Of a stretch of DNA of 6,506 nucleotides, positions 1 through 6,506 are shown one piece after another. The notes under the pieces were generated by a model. That model ran no database searches and was not told the origin of the DNA. It saw only the letters and a list, made by a program, of their open reading frames with translations. Source of the stretch: Sutterellaceae bacterium (GTDB lineage: Bacteria; Pseudomonadota; Gammaproteobacteria; Burkholderiales; Burkholderiaceae_F); contig JAUNOJ010000102.1 in NCBI GenBank assembly GCA_030531135.1, forward strand, positions 1-6,506, in the 5' to 3' direction. The position numbers and the translations under genes were made by a program. Positions within the stretch are counted from its first letter, which is position 1, and each line of letters opens with the position of its first letter.

Positions 1-376
1 ACTGGCTCGAATCTCGTCGGCCATTGCCGTGATCACCGCTCAGATCACGCCCGTCCCCACCCTGATCTTTGACGAAGTCGACAGCGGTATCGGTGGAGCC
101 GTCGCCGAAGTGGTCGGCCGTTTATTGCGCCGCTTAGGCCAAACGCGACAGGTTCTGTGCGTCACCCACTTGCCGCAAGTAGCGGCATGCGCCAATCAAC
201 AGTGGCTGGTGCACAAACACACCGAAGACGGCGTGACCACGAGCACCTTGACACCGTTGACTGAAGAAGAACGCGTAGGCGAAATCGCCCGCATGATGGG
301 CGGTCGAGTGATTACCGACGCGACGCTCAAAACGGCAGGCGAATTGATTGAAAGCGCGAAAAAAGCCGACGAGTAA
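1..376 (+). CDS. recN: DNA repair protein RecN, C-terminal part (5' end outside window)
   Basis: RecN is an SMC-like ATPase that acts in recombinational repair of double-strand breaks in the cytoplasm. Only the last 124 codons are present, read from base 2 to the TAA at 374-376. The fragment opens with LARISSAI, which is where the ABC signature (SGGELSRIS in RecN proteins) runs into the following helix, so the window begins inside that motif. Next come the Walker B and D-loop segment PTLIFDEVDSGIGG and the H-loop segment VTHLPQVAA, both characteristic of RecN. The tail (GGRVITDATLKTAGELI) matches the usual RecN C-terminal end, so the 3' end looks intact. The Walker A head, coiled coils and promoter (commonly LexA-controlled in this family) lie upstream and cannot be seen. 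An internal ATG at base 29 is not the start, because the reading frame is open to the window edge. Confidence 0.95.
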   Translation, partial: LARISSAIAVITAQITPVPTLIFDEVDSGIGGAVAEVVGRLLRRLGQTRQVLCVTHLPQVAACANQQWLVHKHTEDGVTTSTLTPLTEEERVGEIARMMGGRVITDATLKTAGELIESAKKADE

Positions 377-379
377 CGC

Positions 380-443
380 TCCCGCTCCGAAATTTACGCC
401 CATAATAGAAGCGAGCGGGACACAGTGCCCCGTCTTTTCGGAG
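380..443 (+). repeat. Overlapping inverted repeats in the recN-hydrolase gap; one arm covers the ribosome binding site
   Basis: Two perfect 8-bp inverted repeats share bases in their left arms. The first pairs TCCCGCTC (380-387) with GAGCGGGA (413-420). The second pairs CTCCGAAA (385-392) with TTTCGGAG (436-443), and that right arm contains the start of the Shine-Dalgarno GGAGAG for the gene at 451. They cannot both form fully. A shorter stem, CGGG (416-419) with CCCG (429-432) followed by TCTTTT, could act as a weak terminator for recN and would be compatible only with the second pairing. The pairings are seen directly. Any regulatory role is inference, and short repeats like these can arise by chance. 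Confidence 0.4.
401..406 (+). promoter_or_regulatory. Possible -10 element (CATAAT) for the SGNH hydrolase gene
   Basis: CATAAT matches the sigma-70 -10 consensus at five of six bases and would start transcription near 413, leaving a leader of about 38 bases. No convincing -35 hexamer lies 16-18 bases upstream, where the sequence is GC-rich, so this is a weak call. If real, such a transcript would lack the left arms of the inverted repeats at 380-392 and leave the ribosome binding site unpaired. Confidence 0.2.
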
Positions 444-450
444 AGAGAAA

Positions 451-1275
451 ATGCAACTGCAAAAACTATTTGTGATTGCCGCCTCGATCGCAGCAATCGG
501 CTCGGCATGCGCCGCCGACTATACTGTCAAACCCAAGGTGACTTCTTTGCAAAGCGCGCCGCAAAAGGTGCTTTTGGTCGGCAACTCCTTCATGTACTAC
601 AACTGCGGTGTGAACGGTTATCTGTCGGGATTCACCAAAGCCAAAGGAACCAAACTTTCAGCTACGATGGCAACAATCGGCGGCGCCGGGCTCGACTGGC
701 ACGACGTCAAGAGCTACTTGCGTCCGAACGCTTTGAGCAGTTATTCGACCTTGAACGACGGCTCCAACAAGCTCATCTTCCACAAGTATCCGGACGGCAA
801 AATTTTCGATGCCGTGATCATGCAAGACAACAGCCAAGGCCCGATTCATCCCGAGCTCAAAAAGTTCTTTGAAAAGTACGCTGCGATTCATGCCAAAGAC
901 GTGCGCGCAACGGGGGCAGAACCTCTGTTCATGATGACCTGGGCATACGCCGGGCGCCCGGAAATGACACAGCAGTTGGCCGATGCCACCACGACGGTTG
1001 CCAACGCCAACAACGCCATGGTCGTGCCGGTCGGTTTGGCCTTTGCCGAATCGTTGCGCTTACGTCCCGACATCAAGATGACCGTTGCCGACAATCGTCA
1101 TCCGACAGCGGCCGGCACCTATTTGGAAGCCGCCGTGCTCTACGCCACCTTGACGAAGACGTCTCCGGAAGGCGCAGACTTCTTGGGCGGCTGCGAAAAG
1201 CCCTTGCCGGAAAAGGACGCCAAGTTCCTGCAGTCCGTTGCATGGAAGACCGTCAAGGCATTCTTCGGTTGGTAA
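451..1275 (+). CDS. Secreted SGNH/GDSL-type hydrolase (esterase-like), substrate unknown
   Basis: A 274-residue exported protein. The start is supported by a good Shine-Dalgarno (GGAGAGAG at 440-447). Residues 1-21 form a signal peptide: K5, a hydrophobic core LFVIAASIAAIG, then ACA before Ala22, a signal peptidase I type site. C20 sits in a poor lipobox (GSAC), so a lipoprotein is possible but less likely. The mature part shows SGNH-superfamily blocks: block I VGNSF with the putative nucleophile Ser46, block II Gly in IGGAG (77-78), a block III-like MQDNSQGP with Asn127, and block V DNRHP with Asp214 and His217. The MMTWAY stretch and the overall order resemble DUF4886-like SGNH proteins. 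Exactly two cysteines remain after cleavage (C52, C248), so a periplasmic disulfide is possible. The family includes lipases, carbohydrate esterases and peptidoglycan O-acetyl esterases, and nothing here decides among them. The gene appears to be a single unit ended by the terminator at 1295-1333. Confidence 0.82.
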   Translation: MQLQKLFVIAASIAAIGSACAADYTVKPKVTSLQSAPQKVLLVGNSFMYYNCGVNGYLSGFTKAKGTKLSATMATIGGAGLDWHDVKSYLRPNALSSYSTLNDGSNKLIFHKYPDGKIFDAVIMQDNSQGPIHPELKKFFEKYAAIHAKDVRATGAEPLFMMTWAYAGRPEMTQQLADATTTVANANNAMVVPVGLAFAESLRLRPDIKMTVADNRHPTAAGTYLEAAVLYATLTKTSPEGADFLGGCEKPLPEKDAKFLQSVAWKTVKAFFGW

Positions 1276-1294
1276 ATCTTCGTCTCTCCCAACG

Positions 1295-1333
1295 AAAAAA
1301 GCTCCGTCCCTCATCGGGTTTCGGAGCTTTTTC
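1295..1333. terminator. Bidirectional intrinsic terminator between the SGNH hydrolase gene and mrp
   Basis: GCTCCG (1301-1306) pairs with CGGAGC (1322-1327), and flanking A5 (1296-1300) pairs with T5 (1328-1332), giving an 11-bp stem. Within the loop, CCC (1308-1310) can pair with GGG (1316-1318). The stem ends in a T run on the plus strand and, because of the A run at 1295-1300, also on the minus strand. It lies 20 bases past the hydrolase stop and 25 bases past the mrp stop, so it probably serves both convergent genes. Confidence 0.88.
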
Positions 1334-1356
1334 TTTGACTGTCTCAGACTGAGCGA

Positions 1357-2436
1357 TTAGTCGTTGACCACCTTCACGGAAGGCATGATGCGGCTCATGT
1401 CCTTGGCAACCTGAGCAATCGTTGCGGCAGCCTTCAAGGCGATTTCGCGATAGATCTTGGCAACGGCACCGTCGGGATCTGCCGCCACTGTGGGCTTGCC
1501 GCTGTCGGCCTGTTCGCGAATCTTGGTATCAAGCGGCAACTGGCCCAACACCGGCACCTTGTACTGTTCGCTCATGCGACGTGCGCCGCCTTCGCCGAAG
1601 ATATGTTCCATGTGGCCGCACTCGGGGCAAACATACAAAGCCATGTTTTCAACAATACCCAACACCGGTACGTTGACCTTTTCAAACATGCGAAGACCCT
1701 TCTTGGCATCCAAAAGGGCGATGTCTTGCGGCGTGGTGACCACAACGGCACCGGTCACGGGCACGGTCTGAGACAGCGTCAACTGAATGTCACCCGTTCC
1801 CGGAGGCATGTCGATCACCAAGTAGTCGAGATTGTCCCAAGCCGTTTGGTTCAACAACTGCGTCAAGGCTTGCGTCACCAAGGGACCGCGCCAAATCATA
1901 GGCTCGTCCGGATCGATCATAAAACCCACGGAGTTGATCTGAAGCCCCAGGCTTTCGATCGGATCCATATTCACGCCGTCGGCGCTCGTGGGACGGCCCG
2001 ATGCGCCCAACATCGTGGGCTGAGAAGGACCGTAAATGTCGGCGTCGAGCATACCGACGCGAGCACCTTCGGCTGCCAACGCCAAGGCCAAGTTGGCAGA
2101 TACCGTGGACTTGCCCACGCCGCCCTTGCCGGAACTCACGGCAATGATGTTTTTCACATTGGCCAGCGTCTTTAAAGTGCGCTGAACGCGATGTGCGGTG
2201 ATTTCGCCCGAAACGGTCACGAGCACCGTCTTTGCACCGGCCTCGGTCAAAGCCTTCTTGACGCGTTCTTGAATTTCACCTGCGACAGACTTGCAGGGGT
2301 AGCCCGGCGCAACGGTTAAAGCCACCGTATCGCCTTCACAGACGATATTTTTAATGGCCTTGAAGTTGGATAACGGAAGATTGCATACCGGGTCTAACAC
2401 GGCACCCGCAATGGCGGCGACTTGATCGTTGGTCAT
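1357..2436 (-). CDS. mrp: Iron-sulfur cluster carrier protein Mrp/ApbC (P-loop ATPase)
   Basis: A 359-residue cytoplasmic Mrp/NBP35-family ATPase that binds and hands over Fe-S clusters to apo-proteins. Residues 1 to about 90 are a MIP18 (DUF59) domain with the typical LDPVCNLPL opening. The P-loop domain follows: the deviant Walker [10 protein letters not shown] at 103-111, with signature Lys104 and catalytic-loop Lys109; [10 protein letters not shown] at 131-140, the family's switch I region; and DMPPGTGD at 209-216. The C-terminal CPEC (Cys270, Cys273) is the CxxC that bridges a cluster across the dimer. All key residues are present and the length is normal (E. coli Mrp has 369). The ATG at 2434-2436 fits the domain start, with only a weak AGAGA just before it as ribosome binding site. 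It is transcribed divergently from metG, a common arrangement in Burkholderiales, and ends at the shared terminator near 1295-1333. ApbC is the alternative name. Confidence 0.96.
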   Translation of the reverse strand: MTNDQVAAIAGAVLDPVCNLPLSNFKAIKNIVCEGDTVALTVAPGYPCKSVAGEIQERVKKALTEAGAKTVLVTVSGEITAHRVQRTLKTLANVKNIIAVSSGKGGVGKSTVSANLALALAAEGARVGMLDADIYGPSQPTMLGASGRPTSADGVNMDPIESLGLQINSVGFMIDPDEPMIWRGPLVTQALTQLLNQTAWDNLDYLVIDMPPGTGDIQLTLSQTVPVTGAVVVTTPQDIALLDAKKGLRMFEKVNVPVLGIVENMALYVCPECGHMEHIFGEGGARRMSEQYKVPVLGQLPLDTKIREQADSGKPTVAADPDGAVAKIYREIALKAAATIAQVAKDMSRIMPSVKVVND

Positions 2437-2538
2437 TTCTCTGGGTTCTTTTACGTTTGTTTGTACTCATTCTGTCGCCAAAAATACCGAACGACAGCTC
2501 TCGAAAAAGACTCGCCGAAACTGAAAAGCTTTCAAACG

Positions 2539-2567
2539 AGTAAAATAAGAGTTTACGCCCAAATCAA
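2539..2567 (-). promoter_or_regulatory. Candidate sigma-70 promoter for mrp
   Basis: On the minus strand TTGATT (2567-2562) is followed after exactly 17 bases by TTTACT (2544-2539). Each hexamer matches the consensus at four of six positions. Transcription would begin near 2532, giving a leader of about 95 bases before the mrp ATG. On the plus strand the same bases read TAAAAT (2541-2546), a five-of-six -10 match that could serve metG, but I find no good -35 for it. The metG promoter therefore remains unassigned. Confidence 0.33.
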
Positions 2568-2574
2568 CCCTAAT

Positions 2575-2585
2575 CCCCATAGGGG
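2575..2585. repeat. Palindrome CCCC-ATA-GGGG in the mrp-metG intergenic region
   Basis: CCCC (2575-2578) and GGGG (2582-2585) flank ATA in an otherwise AT-rich divergent promoter region, beside the candidate mrp -35 and 68 bases ahead of the metG start. The symmetry is plain but short. It could be an operator for a dimeric regulator or a small leader hairpin in the metG transcript. No known regulator can be named from it. Confidence 0.4.
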
Positions 2586-2652
2586 TATTCGAAAAGACGG
2601 GTTAATCGGCGCAATCGAATGTTTTTTAACCATTTTCACGAATACTTTCGCA

Positions 2653-4773
2653 ATGACGACTACCAAACGCAATTTGTTTGTCACGACGGCACTTCCCTAT
2701 GCCAACGGCGCATTTCATATCGGCCACATCATGGAATACATCCAGGCCGACATCTGGGTTCGTCATGAGCGAATGTGCGGCAACACCGTGCATTTCGTCG
2801 GTGCCGACGACGCACACGGCGCTCCGATTATGATTGCCGCCCAGAAAAAAGGCATCACGCCGCAGCAGTTCGTTGCCGAAATCGCCGCCGGCCGCAAGCA
2901 GTACTTGGACGGCTTTCATATCGAATTTGACCACTGGCACTGCACCGACAGCCCGGAAAATACCGAACTGTCGCAGGACATCTATCGTCGCTTGAAGGAC
3001 GCGGGGCTTATCTACACCAAGGATATCGAGCAGTTCTACGACACGGCAAAGGGCATGTTCTTGGCCGACCGCTACATCAAGGGTACGTGCCCGAAGTGCC
3101 ATGCCGAAGATCAGTACGGCGACTCCTGCGAAAAGTGCGGCGCCGTGTATGCTCCGACCGATTTGATCAATCCCAAGAGCGCCTTGTCGGGCACCACGCC
3201 CGTGATGAAGACGTCGACTCACTACTTCTTCAAGCTTTCCGATCCGAAGGCTCAGAAGTTCTTGGCCGATTGGACCTTGGGCAACGGTAAAGACGGCACC
3301 CCGCGCGTTCAGGCCGAAGTGTTGGCCAAAGACGAAGAATGGCTTGGCGAAGGCAACTTGGCCGACTGGGACATTTCGCGCGATGCGCCCTATTTCGGCA
3401 TCGAAATTCCGGATGCGCCGGGCAAGTACTTCTATGTGTGGTTGGACGCCCCCGTAGGATACTTGGCAAGCTTTAAGGCCTACTGCGAAAAGATGGGCAT
3501 GAACTTTGTCGATGAACTTCAGCGCGCAGACACCGAACAGATTCACTTCATCGGCAAGGACATCATCTACTTCCATACGCTCTTCTGGCCTGCCATGTTG
3601 CACTTTGCAGGCAAGCCCTTCCGCGTGCCCGACCATATCAACGTGCACGGCTTTATGACCGTCAACGGCCAAAAGATGAGCAAGTCTCGCGGCACGGGCA
3701 TCAGCCCCTTGGAATACTTGGAACTCGGCATGAATGCCGAATGGTTGCGTTACTACTTGGCCGCCAAACTCAACAGCCGCGTCGAAGACGTCGACTTCAC
3801 CAAGAACGACTTCCAGGCACGCGTAAATTCCGACTTGATCGGCAAATACGTCAATATCGCCAGCCGCGCCGCCGGCTTTATCTTCAAGCGCTTTGAAGGC
3901 AAGGTCGACAACGAAGCCATGAAGCATCCGCTGTTGGCTGACATGCGCGCTATGGCAACCGAAATCAAGGCCGACTACGAAGCCCGAGAATTCGCCCGCG
4001 CCATGCGTCGCATTATGGAATTGGCCGACAAGGTCAACGAATTTGTCGATCATGAAAAGCCCTGGGACTTGGCCAAGGATCCGGAACGCGCCAAGGAACT
4101 GCAGTTTGTGGCTTCCGTCGCTTTGGAAGGCTTCCGTTTGTTGACGCTTTACTTAAAGCCCGTGCTGCCGGCAACGGCCGCTCGCGTCGAAGCGTTCTTA
4201 AACTGCGATGCATTGACGTGGGATAGCATTGAAACGACGCTCACGAGCGCCAAACCCATCAACAAGTACGAACACTTGATGGGACGCGTGGATCGCGAAA
4301 AGCAGCTCGATAAACTCGTGCCCGAAATTGCTGCCGTTGAAGAACCGGTTGCTGCCGCCAAACCTGCCAAAAAGGCCGAAAAAAAGGCCGCTCCTGCAGG
4401 CGACCCGACAGCTCCGGGCGGCGAAGCCATCGCCGAAGTTTGCACGATCGACGACTTCGTCAAAAGTGACCTTCGCGTGGCTCGCATCGTCAAGGCCGAA
4501 GAAGTCGAAGGCTCCGACAAACTTCTGCGTCTGGAACTCGATTTGGCCGAAGGCCGTACGCGTCAGGTCTTTTCCGGCATCAAGCAGTGGTACAAGCCCG
4601 AAGACCTGACCGGCAAGCTCGTGGTGATGATTGCCAATTTGGCTCCGCGCAAGATGCGCTTCGGCGTTTCCGAAGGCATGGTTTTGGCAGCAAGCAACGC
4701 CTGCGATAAGGACGGCGGCGTGTTCTTGGTCGAACCCTTTGCCGGTGCCCAACCCGGTATGCGTTTGCACTAA
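2653..4773 (+). CDS. metG: Methionine--tRNA ligase (MetRS)
   Basis: Class I aminoacyl-tRNA synthetase of 706 residues that charges tRNA-Met and initiator tRNA in the cytoplasm. The HIGH motif is at residues 22-25 in [13 protein letters not shown]. The connective peptide carries a zinc knuckle CPKC...CEKC (Cys146, 149, 159, 162), the four-cysteine form seen in E. coli MetRS. KMSKS is at 341-345, followed by the anticodon-binding helical domain (about 390-560). A lysine/alanine/proline-rich linker (about 560-595) leads to a C-terminal EMAPII/Trbp111-type tRNA-binding domain from about 598 ([16 protein letters not shown]) to the end, which usually mediates dimerisation. The frame stays open upstream to 2422, but that would overlap mrp and adds residues with no family match. 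The ATG at 2653 gives the standard [16 protein letters not shown] start and is the only plausible one. No clear Shine-Dalgarno precedes it. Transcription probably ends at the hairpin at 4797-4828. Confidence 0.97.
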   Translation: MTTTKRNLFVTTALPYANGAFHIGHIMEYIQADIWVRHERMCGNTVHFVGADDAHGAPIMIAAQKKGITPQQFVAEIAAGRKQYLDGFHIEFDHWHCTDSPENTELSQDIYRRLKDAGLIYTKDIEQFYDTAKGMFLADRYIKGTCPKCHAEDQYGDSCEKCGAVYAPTDLINPKSALSGTTPVMKTSTHYFFKLSDPKAQKFLADWTLGNGKDGTPRVQAEVLAKDEEWLGEGNLADWDISRDAPYFGIEIPDAPGKYFYVWLDAPVGYLASFKAYCEKMGMNFVDELQRADTEQIHFIGKDIIYFHTLFWPAMLHFAGKPFRVPDHINVHGFMTVNGQKMSKSRGTGISPLEYLELGMNAEWLRYYLAAKLNSRVEDVDFTKNDFQARVNSDLIGKYVNIASRAAGFIFKRFEGKVDNEAMKHPLLADMRAMATEIKADYEAREFARAMRRIMELADKVNEFVDHEKPWDLAKDPERAKELQFVASVALEGFRLLTLYLKPVLPATAARVEAFLNCDALTWDSIETTLTSAKPINKYEHLMGRVDREKQLDKLVPEIAAVEEPVAAAKPAKKAEKKAAPAGDPTAPGGEAIAEVCTIDDFVKSDLRVARIVKAEEVEGSDKLLRLELDLAEGRTRQVFSGIKQWYKPEDLTGKLVVMIANLAPRKMRFGVSEGMVLAASNACDKDGGVFLVEPFAGAQPGMRLH

Positions 4774-4796
4774 TCGCGCGTAAATCCGTCTGACAT

Positions 4797-4828
4797 AAAG
4801 CGAAGGTCAATCGGCCTTCGCTTTTTTT
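4797..4828 (+). terminator. Intrinsic terminator downstream of metG
   Basis: AAAGCGAAGG (4797-4806) pairs perfectly with CCTTCGCTTT (4815-4824) around an 8-base loop, and the T run spans 4822-4828. It starts 23 bases after the metG stop. The hairpin also lies immediately past the stop of the convergent gene at 4830, but on the minus strand only a short TTTA follows, so it should be weaker in that direction. Confidence 0.9.
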
Positions 4829-4829
4829 C

Positions 4830-5486
4830 TTAATAGCGCACAACGGCTCTGACAGGAGCCCCGTCTGCAGAAGCCCAATTGATCGGCCAAGCGCTAAACC
4901 ACAGATCTTTGTTGGCAGGCAATACCGAGCAGTCTGCAAGGTTTTCTACGATCAAAAATCCGGCTCCCAAGAGTTTTTGGTGCAAATAGTCGCCCGTGTT
5001 GTAACGATCGGGACTCGGCATATCCAAAGCAATACCCTTGAGACCGATTTTCGTTAAAAGCTCGACGACTCCCGCCCCTAAAATCGGATACTTTCCCCTG
5101 AAATAAATGTCGGGTTGATCCCAAAATTTCGACCAGCCGCTGCGCACGATCAGCCAATCGACTTTGCGACGAGATTGGAGAGCCGTTTTCACGGCTGCGA
5201 CCGAAACAGCCTCTCCTACAGCATCTACAACGCGCGCCACACCTTCAAAATGCGTCAGGGGATAGCTCGAAAGGGGCGCAGCATCAACTCCCGCCAAAAC
5301 GTGCGCTGCCGCATCGATATGCGTGCCCGTATGGGTTGCGATGCGCCAAACATCAACGGCAAAACCGTCATCGGCAACCGTGTAGATGCTGTCGCGATTT
5401 GCCTGCGGATCGCCGGGATACGGCGGCGTTGCATCACTGATTTCATGCGTCAGATCGACGATATGCGTCAAGCGACTCAAATCCAC
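4830..5486 (-). CDS. Cyclase family protein (KynB-type metal-dependent hydrolase)
   Basis: A 218-residue protein of the cyclase / kynurenine formamidase fold (PF04199 type), probably a cytoplasmic zinc or manganese enzyme that cleaves an amide or lactone-like bond. The metal-binding signature HTGTHIDAAAH is complete (His52, His56, Asp58, His62). The later catalytic elements are also present: His169 in YLHQKLL and Glu181 in IVENL. The opening DLTHEI...PPYPGDP is typical of the family. The start is GTG (5486-5484): an in-frame TGA lies just five codons upstream, and a good ribosome binding site, GAAGGA, sits about 8 bases before it. The next in-frame Met is residue 156, far too late. KynB activity is possible, but no other tryptophan-catabolism gene is visible, and this family also includes isatin hydrolases and other amidases, so no symbol is given. 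It lies downstream of the DcuC-type gene on the same strand, separated by hairpins. Confidence 0.88.
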   Translation of the reverse strand: MDLSRLTHIVDLTHEISDATPPYPGDPQANRDSIYTVADDGFAVDVWRIATHTGTHIDAAAHVLAGVDAAPLSSYPLTHFEGVARVVDAVGEAVSVAAVKTALQSRRKVDWLIVRSGWSKFWDQPDIYFRGKYPILGAGVVELLTKIGLKGIALDMPSPDRYNTGDYLHQKLLGAGFLIVENLADCSVLPANKDLWFSAWPINWASADGAPVRAVVRY

Positions 5487-5505
5487 GATATATTTTCCTT
5501 CTCAT

Positions 5506-5547
5506 AAACAAAATCGACCCGAGACCCTCTTGAGAGCCTCGAGTCGA
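5506..5547 (-). terminator. Intrinsic terminator after the DcuC-family gene, just upstream of the cyclase gene
   Basis: On the minus strand TCGACTCGAG (5547-5538) pairs with CTCGGGTCGA (5523-5514), ten positions with one mismatch, and the loop holds a further CTC/GAG pairing. TTTTGTTT (5513-5506) follows directly, as in a factor-independent terminator. The T tract ends about 20 bases before the GTG start of the cyclase gene and only a few bases before its Shine-Dalgarno. Either the cyclase gene lives on readthrough, or this is a regulated attenuator. Confidence 0.75.
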
Positions 5548-5561
5548 AATTTCTTCCATCA

Positions 5562-5581
5562 GGCGCTTCGTTTCAAGCGCC
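5562..5581. repeat. Second hairpin between the DcuC-family gene and its terminator
   Basis: GGCGCTT (5562-5568) and AAGCGCC (5575-5581) form a perfect 7-bp stem with a 6-base loop, 21 bases past the carrier-gene stop. On the minus strand no T run follows, so it is not a terminator in that direction. On the plus strand TTTTT occurs after a 6-base gap, but no plus-strand gene precedes it. It may be an mRNA 3'-end stabiliser, or a partner to the terminator hairpin next to it. Confidence 0.55.
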
Positions 5582-5602
5582 CGATCGTTTTTCAAGTTGT
5601 CG

Positions 5603-6506
5603 TTACACCATCAAGATGGCGCAAGCAAAAACGGCAATCGTACACGGGATAAACGTGCGCTTGACAACTTCCAAGGGATTGACCATGGCGATACCGGAAA
5701 CCAGAATCGTCACGCCGGCCAACGGAGACATCGTACGACCCAAAGCACCTGTCAAGAATGCCAAGCCGCCCAAGCCTTCGATCGTCATGCCGAAGTCCTT
5801 GGCGTGCGGGGTCACGGTTTCGTTAAAGGCCAAGGTTGCAGCGTCGCCCGAACCGGTGATCACGCCCATCAACCACGGGCCGATGGAGCCGCCCCAACGA
5901 GCGATGTCGTTGGAGTCTTTCAGTGCGGCCACGAACGTGTCGATCAAGCCCGTTGCACGCAAACCGGCGGCAAACACGCCTGCAGCAATGATGATACCCA
6001 TCACTTCCGCATAGCCCTTGCCCATACCGTTAAAGAACTGCTTGGAGAATTCTTCGGGGTTGACGCGACCGACGGCCAATGCGCAGATGGCACCGATCAA
6101 CATAGCCTGAGCAACGCCCATCTTGATTTCGGGAACCCAAACGTTACCGACGACCAAGATGCCGATCGGAACCAACGGAATCAAAGCCTTGATGGGGTTG
6201 GGCGTGAAGTCGTCGTTCTTGACCAACTTACTTTCATCGACCTGGGCGTTTTCGTCACCCTTGTTGTCGCCCAAAACCCAGCAGCAGATCAACGTACCGA
6301 CCACCAAAATGGCGCCGCACATCAAAGAGTACATGGTGTGAGTACCGATGAATTCGATCACTTCCATGCCGGCCATCTTGGCGACATAGGGGTTGTGAGA
6401 CGTGCCCGGAGAAAGGTAAGAGCCGATCGTACCGGCCAAAACGGCGGCAGCTGCGGCAGCCGGCTTAATCTTGGCGCGAAGCATCACGGGAATCAAAGTG
6501 GAACCC
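5603..6506 (-). CDS. dcuC: DcuC-family C4-dicarboxylate transporter, C-terminal part (5' end outside window)
   Basis: The last 300 codons of an inner-membrane carrier, stop TAA at 5605-5603; the frame is open to the window edge, so the start is missing. DcuC proteins are about 460 residues and exchange or export succinate, fumarate and similar C4-dicarboxylates, mainly in anaerobic growth. The visible part has about eight hydrophobic segments. It includes the conserved first-repeat stretch AGTIGSYLSPGTSHNPYVAK and the matching second-repeat stretch VITGSGDAATLAFNE, followed by LTGALGRTMSPLAGVTIL. These paired loops with SP/TGSGDA motifs fit the inverted-repeat architecture of the ion-transporter superfamily. 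A charged hydrophilic loop (GDNKGDENAQVDESKLVKND) separates the halves. A TTG at 6496 is internal, because family sequence (GST) precedes it in frame. Substrate is inferred from family; other PF03606 members such as YfcC-like carriers are the main alternative. Confidence 0.8.
   Translation of the reverse strand, partial: GSTLIPVMLRAKIKPAAAAAAVLAGTIGSYLSPGTSHNPYVAKMAGMEVIEFIGTHTMYSLMCGAILVVGTLICCWVLGDNKGDENAQVDESKLVKNDDFTPNPIKALIPLVPIGILVVGNVWVPEIKMGVAQAMLIGAICALAVGRVNPEEFSKQFFNGMGKGYAEVMGIIIAAGVFAAGLRATGLIDTFVAALKDSNDIARWGGSIGPWLMGVITGSGDAATLAFNETVTPHAKDFGMTIEGLGGLAFLTGALGRTMSPLAGVTILVSGIAMVNPLEVVKRTFIPCTIAVFACAILMV

Noticed and set aside
134..508. A 124-codon open frame opposite recN and the gap
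   Set aside because: It runs antisense to the conserved RecN end and through the inverted repeats, with no recognisable protein features.
2472..2497. CTGTCG...CGACAG inverted repeat as a LexA (SOS) box
   Set aside because: The CTG and CAG ends are separated by 20 bases, not the 10 of a LexA site, and there is no T run for a terminator. It may be a minor leader hairpin of mrp at most.
2422..2652. Upstream extension of metG to an ATG at 2422
   Set aside because: It would overlap the start of mrp, and the extra 77 residues look like translated promoter DNA. The MetRS family begins at the ATG at 2653.
2626..4053. A 475-codon open frame on the minus strand opposite metG
   Set aside because: It lies wholly inside metG, whose motifs are certain, and its translation shows no family features. 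GC-rich third positions of metG codons commonly keep the opposite frame open.
5443..5559. Short leader-peptide frame on the minus strand (ATG at 5559-5557) crossing the terminator and the cyclase start
   Set aside because: It has no clear ribosome binding site, no run of a regulatory amino acid such as Trp, and it continues out of frame into the cyclase gene, so it looks like chance.
1..6506. Mobile elements, CRISPR arrays, tRNA or rRNA genes
   Set aside because: No transposase, direct-repeat array, cloverleaf or rRNA-like stretch was seen on either strand.

Overview
This is a chromosomal window with the look of a moderate-GC betaproteobacterium, most likely Burkholderiales. The clues are a divergent mrp (apbC) / metG pair, a full-length MetRS with four zinc cysteines and a C-terminal tRNA-binding domain, and a RecN tail. 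A DcuC-type C4-dicarboxylate carrier suggests anaerobic or microaerobic growth, and the periplasmic SGNH protein fits a Sutterella-like gut lineage. The genus is an inference from gene content and protein style, not a search result. There are no insertion sequences, phage genes, tRNAs, rRNAs or CRISPR repeats.

Layout. (1) 1-376 (+): the last 124 codons of recN. (2) 377-450: a 74-base gap with overlapping inverted repeats, one arm of which covers the Shine-Dalgarno of the next gene. (3) 451-1275 (+): a secreted SGNH/GDSL-type hydrolase, ending at a strong two-way terminator (about 1295-1333). (4) 1357-2436 (-): mrp/apbC, an Fe-S cluster carrier ATPase, convergent with the hydrolase. (5) 2437-2652: divergent promoter region with a plausible mrp promoter and a CCCC-ATA-GGGG palindrome. 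(6) 2653-4773 (+): metG, methionyl-tRNA synthetase, followed by a clear terminator. (7) 4830-5486 (-): a cyclase / KynB-type metal-dependent hydrolase with a GTG start. (8) 5487-5602: two tandem hairpins, the second a terminator for the upstream carrier gene, lying just before the cyclase ribosome binding site. (9) 5603-6506 (-): the C-terminal 300 codons of a DcuC-family dicarboxylate transporter whose start lies beyond the window.

Functionally the window is mostly housekeeping: DNA repair, Fe-S assembly and translation. Two accessory functions are added, an exported esterase-like protein and a transporter/cyclase pair. I see no convincing undescribed multi-gene system. The parts worth a second look are the uncharacterised exported hydrolase and the RNA-structure potential in its leader and in the transporter-cyclase gap.
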